DNA of 37,273 nucleotides, taken from the NCBI GenBank assembly GCA_002687515.1, contig NZAK01000113.1:1-37273 (forward strand), read 5' to 3'. Below, in pieces: positions 33,236 to 37,273 of the stretch. How positions within the stretch are numbered: position 1 is the first letter of the stretch; the number at the start of each line of letters is the position of its first letter. A model generated the notes under the pieces. The model did not search any database. It saw only the letters and a list, made by a program, of their open reading frames with translations, and was not told the DNA's origin. The position numbers were made by a program, and so were the translations under genes. The DNA is from Rhodospirillaceae bacterium. Its GTDB lineage: Bacteria > Pseudomonadota > Alphaproteobacteria > Rhodospirillales > UBA2165.

Positions 33236-34093
33236 ATGATCAAGCAAGCTCCAAAATCATGGAAATTTCCGAATTGGCCGGCGCCCGGCAAGGCAGTGTT
33301 CGCCGCCTTGGTGGTGTCGGTTTCGGCGGTCCCGGATGCGTTCGCCGCGGATGGAATTCTTGTGCCGCACCGGGCCATCTACGCGATGTCCCTCTCTACC
33401 ACCGGCAGCGCCAGCGGGCCATCGGCGGTGCGCGGCGTTATGTCCTATGAATTTGCCGACAAATGCGATGGCTGGCAGGTGAATACGCGGGTCCTATTGC
33501 GAACCTCTTACGGCGCCGGGCCGGAGGTGGAAAATCTGCGCGTTGTGAAAACCTGGGAGGCAAAGGACGGGCTCGGTTTCCGCTTCCGCGTTACCGAAAC
33601 CCATGCCGGGCGGCAACGATCCCGCATCAAGGGCGTCGCCGTGCTCGATGAAAACGGCGGCGGTGTTGCCGAATACACTTTGCCCAGCGAACACCGGATT
33701 ACGCTGCCGCGCGGCACCATGTTTCCAATCCGTCACATCGAAGCAATGATCAGGCGCGCCAAGGCCGGCGGCGGCCATTTCGGCAATGTGGTCTTCGATG
33801 GCGCGACCGAGGACGAGCCCTATCAGGTAAGCGCCGTGATCGGTGCGCAGGAAACAACAGATAGGCGCACCCCGGGGATCAAGAAAGTTCTCCGCCGGGT
33901 AAAAAGCTGGATGGCGCGGCTCGCCTATTTTCCGGTGGAAGCCGTCAAGGACACACCCGCCTTCGCGTTGAATATTTCTTATCGCGAAGACGGCATTGTC
34001 GAACGCATGACCCAGTATTACGGCGATCACGCTATCGAAGTGCGCCTGCAACAGATCGAGCTATTGCCGAAGGACGGCTGCGCCCTCCGCTAA
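33236..34093 (+). CDS. eipB: EipB family (DUF1849) periplasmic cell-envelope protein
   Basis: This 285-residue protein has a signal peptide ending near DAFA (residues 34-37), followed by LVPHRAIYAMSL, the typical start of mature EipB. Brucella EipB is a periplasmic beta-spiral protein needed for envelope integrity and is found across Alphaproteobacteria. Two cysteines, Cys77 (DKCDGW) and Cys282 near the C-terminus, match the conserved structural disulfide of EipB. SYEFADKCDGWQVNTR and the segment after VVKTWEAKDG agree with the family. The ATG at 33236 has AAGGA about 15 nt upstream, a weak fit. It ends 1 nt before the dinB stop, in convergent orientation. Confidence 0.87.
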   Translation: MIKQAPKSWKFPNWPAPGKAVFAALVVSVSAVPDAFAADGILVPHRAIYAMSLSTTGSASGPSAVRGVMSYEFADKCDGWQVNTRVLLRTSYGAGPEVENLRVVKTWEAKDGLGFRFRVTETHAGRQRSRIKGVAVLDENGGGVAEYTLPSEHRITLPRGTMFPIRHIEAMIRRAKAGGGHFGNVVFDGATEDEPYQVSAVIGAQETTDRRTPGIKKVLRRVKSWMARLAYFPVEAVKDTPAFALNISYREDGIVERMTQYYGDHAIEVRLQQIELLPKDGCALR

Positions 34094-34094
34094 T

Positions 34095-35366
34095 CTACTC
34101 ACCTAACAGCGAGCGGCCCTTTTTGATGGCGGGCGCGCCGAATTTTCGGCGCACGCTGTCGATGGCGTTTTCAATCTTGGCATAGGTTTCGAGGCGGCTG
34201 TCCAACAGGTCCGGCAAGTCGGCATCGGCGGCGTCGGCGAACCCGCTGGCGCCGATTCCGATCAAGCGAAAAGCCCGGCCATCGGCCTCTTTTTGTAATA
34301 GAGGCCTTGCCGAGCGGAACAGCACCTCGGCCAATTGCGTCGGCGAGGCGAGGCTGTGCGAGCGGGTCAGGATCCGAAAGCCCGAGGTTTTCAGCTTCAG
34401 GGTGACTGTTTTTGCCGCTAGATTGCGTGCCTTGAGGCGCCGCGCCACGGTTTCACATAGCGGCCACAAGCGTCCGCTAAGCGCGCTTAAACTCTTTATA
34501 TTCCGCGAAAATGTGGTTTCCGCGGATACGCTTTTGGCGTTGCCGTGGGGATTGACGGGGCGCCCGTCGTGGCCGCGCGACAGGTGCGCAAGACGCCCGC
34601 CGATCACCCCATATCGTTTGATCAGATCATCTTCACCGCAGCCGGCGAGCTGGCCGATGGTTTTGATCCCATCCCTCAACAGCTTGGCCCGCAACGCCTT
34701 GCCGACGCCCCAGATAGCTTCCACCGGCATCGGCCTCAGCGTGCCCAGGGTTTCGCTACGCCCGATTATCTGAAAACCGCGCGGCTTATCCATATCGGAG
34801 GCCAGTTTGGCCAGAAACTTGTTGTGGCTGAGGCCGACCGAGGCGGTCACACCGATCTCATTCTCGATGCGTTCGATCAAGCCGACCAGGGTTTCAGCCG
34901 GGCTGCCGCCGTGCAGCCGCTCGGTGCCGCTTAAATCGAGAAACGCCTCGTCGACCGACAGCGGCTCGACGAGCGGTGTTACGCCGAGCATCAGATCGCG
35001 GATTTGCCGGCCGACTTTGCGATAGAGTTCCATGTCCGGCGGGATGATCACCGCGTCGGGGCAGGCTTTCTTGGCCTGGAACATGGGCATCGCCGAATGC
35101 ACGCCCTTGAGGCGCGCGATGTAGCAGCAGGCGGCGACCACGCCGCGCCTCTGGCCGCCGACGATCACCGGCTTGTCGGCCAGTTGCGGCCGGTTTCGCT
35201 TCTCGACACTGGCATAAAAGGCATCGCAATCGATGTGGGCGATGGCCAGCGCGTGCAATTCGTTATGGGCCAGTATCCGGGGAGAGGCACAGGCAGCGCA
35301 GCGCCCGGGCGGACCGCCTCGGCCGGTGTCCTGGCGGGCGCCGCAATCCCGGCAGATGGCATCCAT
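34095..35366 (-). CDS. dinB: DNA polymerase IV with N-terminal zinc-finger-like extension
   Basis: This 423-residue Y-family translesion polymerase has catalytic carboxylates Asp46 (HIDCDAFYASVE) and Asp139-Glu140 (LSVDEAFLDL). The little-finger region with FSRNIKSL follows. Residues 1-34 carry Cys5, Cys8, Cys23 and Cys26 in a CxxC-CxxC layout, a probable zinc-binding addition seen in alphaproteobacterial Pol IV and absent from E. coli DinB. The start MDAICRDCG overlaps the ROK gene stop by one base (TGATG), so translation is coupled to the sugar kinase; longer starts would add Arg-rich residues out of frame with ROK. No LexA box was seen ahead of the ROK-dinB unit. Confidence 0.94.
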   Translation of the reverse strand: MDAICRDCGARQDTGRGGPPGRCAACASPRILAHNELHALAIAHIDCDAFYASVEKRNRPQLADKPVIVGGQRRGVVAACCYIARLKGVHSAMPMFQAKKACPDAVIIPPDMELYRKVGRQIRDLMLGVTPLVEPLSVDEAFLDLSGTERLHGGSPAETLVGLIERIENEIGVTASVGLSHNKFLAKLASDMDKPRGFQIIGRSETLGTLRPMPVEAIWGVGKALRAKLLRDGIKTIGQLAGCGEDDLIKRYGVIGGRLAHLSRGHDGRPVNPHGNAKSVSAETTFSRNIKSLSALSGRLWPLCETVARRLKARNLAAKTVTLKLKTSGFRILTRSHSLASPTQLAEVLFRSARPLLQKEADGRAFRLIGIGASGFADAADADLPDLLDSRLETYAKIENAIDSVRRKFGAPAIKKGRSLLGE

Positions 35367-36289
35367 CACGCCGCCGTCTCCGTTTCGGGCCACAGCCACG
35401 CGGCGCCGCGCACGCCGCCGGAATCGCCGTGGGCATTGGCCACAAGGCGCGTTTCCACCCGGTCGGAAAACACCCACTGGCGCCAGAGTTCCGGCACCAG
35501 GCGGTACAGTTGACCGATGTTTGACAGCCCGCCGCCGAGGACAATCGCGCCCGGGTCGAGAATGTTGATGACATGGGCCAGGGCGCGCGCCAGCCGGTTC
35601 GCGTAAATTTCAATACCGCGTGCCGCCGCTTCGTCGCCGTCCCCGGCCAACTTGGCGATGTCTTTCGCGGCCATGCCGCCGGCCGCCGCGCCCGGCGCCA
35701 GCGCGCCGTAGGCGCGGACCAGGCCGGCGCCCGAAAGGAATGTTTCGATGCAGCCCGATAGGCCGCAGTAACAGGGTGCGCCGGGCAACTCATCGCCGCC
35801 GGGCCAGGGCAGGGGATTGTGGCCCCATTCGCCGGCAATGGCGTTGGCGCCGGCTAGAATATTGCCATCAATGACGATGCCGGCGCCGACCCCGGTGCCA
35901 AGAATGACCCCGAATACGGCTCTGTCGCCGGCGCCGGCGCCGTCGATAGCTTCGGAAAGGGCGAAGCAGTTAGCGTCATTGGCGAGGCGTACCGGCCGGC
36001 CGAGGCGGGATTCCAGGTCTCGGTCAAGCGGCTGGCCGATCAGCCAGGTCGAATTAGCGTTTTTTATCAGCCCGCTGGCCGGCGAAATTGTGCCCGGAAT
36101 TCCGACGCCGACACTGCCCGCCGCGCCCAATTCGTGCTCCACATCGCCGACCAACCCGGCGACCGCATCCAGGGTCGCGCCGTAATCGCCGCGCGGCGCG
36201 TCAATGCGCCGGCGCGCCAGCATGGCACCGTCCGGCGCCAGGGCCATTATTTCGATCTTGGTGCCGCCGAGGTCGATTCCGATGCGCAT
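35366..36289 (-). CDS. ROK family sugar kinase (fructokinase Mak-like)
   Basis: This 307-residue protein is an ATP-dependent hexose kinase. It has the phosphate-binding GIDLGGTKIE at the N-terminus, ILGTGVGAGIVIDG, and the ROK zinc site: His in GEWGHNPLPWPG and Cys in CYCGLSGCIETFLSG. The GHNPLPWPG wording is close to E. coli Mak, so fructose is the best substrate guess; GlcNAc or glucose are alternatives. ATG 36289 gives the standard N-terminus; longer in-frame starts to 36346 are possible. It overlaps dinB by one base. It follows the small gene at 36490, but a terminator lies between them, so it needs its own promoter near 36300-36370. Confidence 0.88.
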   Translation of the reverse strand: MRIGIDLGGTKIEIMALAPDGAMLARRRIDAPRGDYGATLDAVAGLVGDVEHELGAAGSVGVGIPGTISPASGLIKNANSTWLIGQPLDRDLESRLGRPVRLANDANCFALSEAIDGAGAGDRAVFGVILGTGVGAGIVIDGNILAGANAIAGEWGHNPLPWPGGDELPGAPCYCGLSGCIETFLSGAGLVRAYGALAPGAAAGGMAAKDIAKLAGDGDEAAARGIEIYANRLARALAHVINILDPGAIVLGGGLSNIGQLYRLVPELWRQWVFSDRVETRLVANAHGDSGGVRGAAWLWPETETAA

Positions 36290-36375
36290 CGATTGGTTCC
36301 GCATAGTTTGCGGCTGAATTGTTGCGCCGTTTCTGTATCTGTGCAAGCCGGCGCTACGCCGGAAAATCGTTGCCC

Positions 36376-36422
36376 AAAAAGAAGGAAGGATGCGGCGCCC
36401 CCAGGCACGAACCGCATCCTTC
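36376..36422 (-). terminator. Intrinsic terminator of the small gene
   Basis: Read on the minus strand, GAAGGATGCGG (36422-36412) pairs with CCGCATCCTTC (36395-36385) over a 16-nt loop, extended by a G-T and an A-T pair. The stem is followed by CTTCTTTTT, a classic U-run, so it ends minus-strand transcripts coming from the gene at 36490-36720. Confidence 0.8.
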
Positions 36423-36434
36423 TTCCCCCGACAT

Positions 36435-36465
36435 CCTCTCCGGCGGCGCTAGCGGCCAGGAGAGG
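36435..36465. other. Second hairpin downstream of the small gene
   Basis: CCTCTCC (36435-36441) pairs with GGAGAGG (36459-36465) with a GC-rich loop. It precedes the terminator on the minus strand and may stabilise the mRNA 3' end. There is no T-run of its own. Confidence 0.4.
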
Positions 36466-36489
36466 GAGGTCTGCCCCCCAGAGCAGATC

Positions 36490-36720
36490 TCAGTAAAGTT
36501 CGTCTTGATGGACGACCGGTCGGAATTCTCCATTGATGAAGCGGGCGCCGGGAAAACGTGTTTCCTCTTCGGGCGGCGTCAGTTCGTTGATTTCGTGGAT
36601 CGTTGAGTTGATGAATTGCATTTCCGCAATGCGCAGCGCAATCGACCTGTTGGGCGCCGAAACCATCCCAATCCTTCGTTCGTCGGGAGCATCGTGCTCC
36701 GAATAGTAGACCGTATACAT
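36490..36720 (-). CDS. Small protein of unknown function
   Basis: This 76-residue protein starts MYTVYYSEHDAPDERRIG and ends HQDELY. It is acidic, has no signal peptide, membrane segment or Cys, and was not recognised as a family. Support for it being real: an ATG at 36720 behind a GGGGG-type ribosome site, an intrinsic terminator just downstream, and its own upstream AT-rich promoter region with a symmetric site. An in-frame extension to 36822 is open but has an AT-rich, Asn/Lys/Ser-rich sequence typical of non-coding DNA. Its own transcription unit suggests a regulated cytoplasmic protein. Confidence 0.6.
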   Translation of the reverse strand: MYTVYYSEHDAPDERRIGMVSAPNRSIALRIAEMQFINSTIHEINELTPPEEETRFPGARFINGEFRPVVHQDELY

Positions 36721-36766
36721 ACACACCCCCGTTTGACCCAGACCATCCGACTTCCCCTTAGGTGAC

Positions 36767-36781
36767 GCCGAATTATTCGGC
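36767..36781. promoter_or_regulatory. Perfect palindrome upstream of the small gene
   Basis: GCCGAAT, one base, ATTCGGC lies about 47 bp before the ATG at 36720. A wider pair, AGGTGAC (36760-36766) and GTCACCT (36828-36834), flanks the AT-rich stretch. Both have the form of regulator sites around a minus-strand promoter. No regulator can be named. Confidence 0.4.
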
Positions 36782-36822
36782 AGGTCTAAATTTATTTTTT
36801 TACTTGACTCTGTATTGATCAA

Positions 36823-37180
36823 GCATTGTCACCTGATAGGCTAAATCGAGTAGTGCGTCAACAAGTTATTAACCACATTTTGTATGGAATACTATATATT
36901 GTTGCAAAAATGACTCACTATTGAGTCGGATTTCGTAATCTATATAAAGGATTCAACGGTGAAATCCTCATATTTTGAAGCTCGAATTGGCAATTAAGTG
37001 ATTCTTTTCAAAGAGTTATTTAATTAATCAAAGTAAAAATCCTGAATTTTATTTTATCTATTTGAATCAAAACCAGTTCTTGTGAAGAAAAATATAGAGA
37101 ATCGGAATGCCGTATGAATCATAAGTGCCTTATCCTCAGGTAATTCGAAGCGTAACGCCCATTTTATTGAAAATTTGTTC
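36823..37180. other. AT-rich non-coding region
   Basis: These 358 bp contain no credible gene on either strand. Seen in it: a small palindrome GACTCA-CTAT-TGAGTC (36912-36927) and a rightward promoter-like pair TTGAGT (36921-36926) and TATAAA (36943-36948) with 16-bp spacing. Another inverted pair lies around 36950-36968 (GGATT and AATCC). The base composition is very different from the housekeeping genes. Confidence 0.5.
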
Positions 37181-37249
37181 CGTGCCTATCCGCTTGACAC
37201 CCACACCCACTACATCTAGGGTGGGCGTAAAGCGGATAGGGGGTTGGCT
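37181..37249 (-). repeat. Right copy of 69-bp terminal inverted repeat
   Basis: This is the exact reverse complement of bases 1-69, including the internal palindrome (outer arms CCTATCCGCTT and AAGCGGATAGG). Only 24 bases follow it. With the left copy it brackets the whole window in inverted orientation. Confidence 0.85.
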
Positions 37250-37273
37250 GTGGACGTTCTCGATCGAGATGAT

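Noticed and set aside
1-37273. Phage, plasmid, tRNA or rRNA genes
   Set aside because: No integrase, capsid, replication or partition gene and no tRNA-like cloverleaf was recognised; gene content is chromosomal.

Overview
The window looks like chromosomal DNA of a GC-rich alphaproteobacterium, most likely Rhodospirillales-like. The evidence is the gene content and arrangement: a class I lysyl-tRNA synthetase, an EipB/DUF1849 periplasmic protein, a DUF3035 lipoprotein, a Pol IV with an N-terminal zinc-finger-like motif, an SOS box of the alphaproteobacterial GTTC-N7-GTTC type, and a ribF-ileS-lspA-DUF3035-M16-M16-pgi-mutL gene order. Most of it is housekeeping. No phage, plasmid, tRNA, rRNA or CRISPR locus was seen. 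Both ends carry the same 69-bp sequence in opposite orientation, as expected of a contig that stops in dispersed repeats.

Layout. Positions 1-1289: left repeat, a DUF3568-type lipoprotein and a secreted basic protein. Positions 1290-1819: a long non-coding leader with a strong promoter that contains a LexA-like box, then a 10-bp-periodic repeat. Positions 1820-4356: lysK and an SMP-30/gluconolactonase-family gene. Positions 4357-5821: an AT-rich array of 23-bp palindromes upstream of a Fic AMP-transferase gene of lower GC; this is the most accessory-looking part. Positions 5859-10095: a tadA/class IV aminotransferase pair (minus) diverging from a C26 hydrolase-rluB-rsmD operon (plus), then a secreted protein. 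Positions 10092-22603: a long minus-strand operon (amidase, ribF, ileS, lspA, DUF3035 lipoprotein, two M16 peptidase subunits, pgi, mutL) with several 4-nt overlaps. Positions 22711-26827: an M23 peptidase, an EamA transporter and a TPR-GT41 glycosyltransferase. Positions 27003-31862: two ABC exporter half-transporters that look like a heterodimer with one degenerate ATP site, followed 2 bp later by a HisC-like aminotransferase. Positions 31859-32140: a MITE-like palindromic element that supplies the stop codons of both flanking genes. Positions 32137-36720: a diguanylate cyclase, eipB, dinB, a ROK sugar kinase and a small protein with its own terminator. Positions 36723-37273: AT-rich non-coding DNA and the right repeat.

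How the genes work together. Translation and RNA modification (lysK, ileS, tadA, rluB, rsmD), DNA repair (mutL, dinB) and envelope biogenesis (lspA next to a lipoprotein gene, M16 pair, M23, EipB, DUF3035) dominate. The points most worth following up are the palindrome array before fic, the LexA-like promoter ahead of lysK, the TA-bounded palindromic elements, and the asymmetric exporter plus aminotransferase operon.
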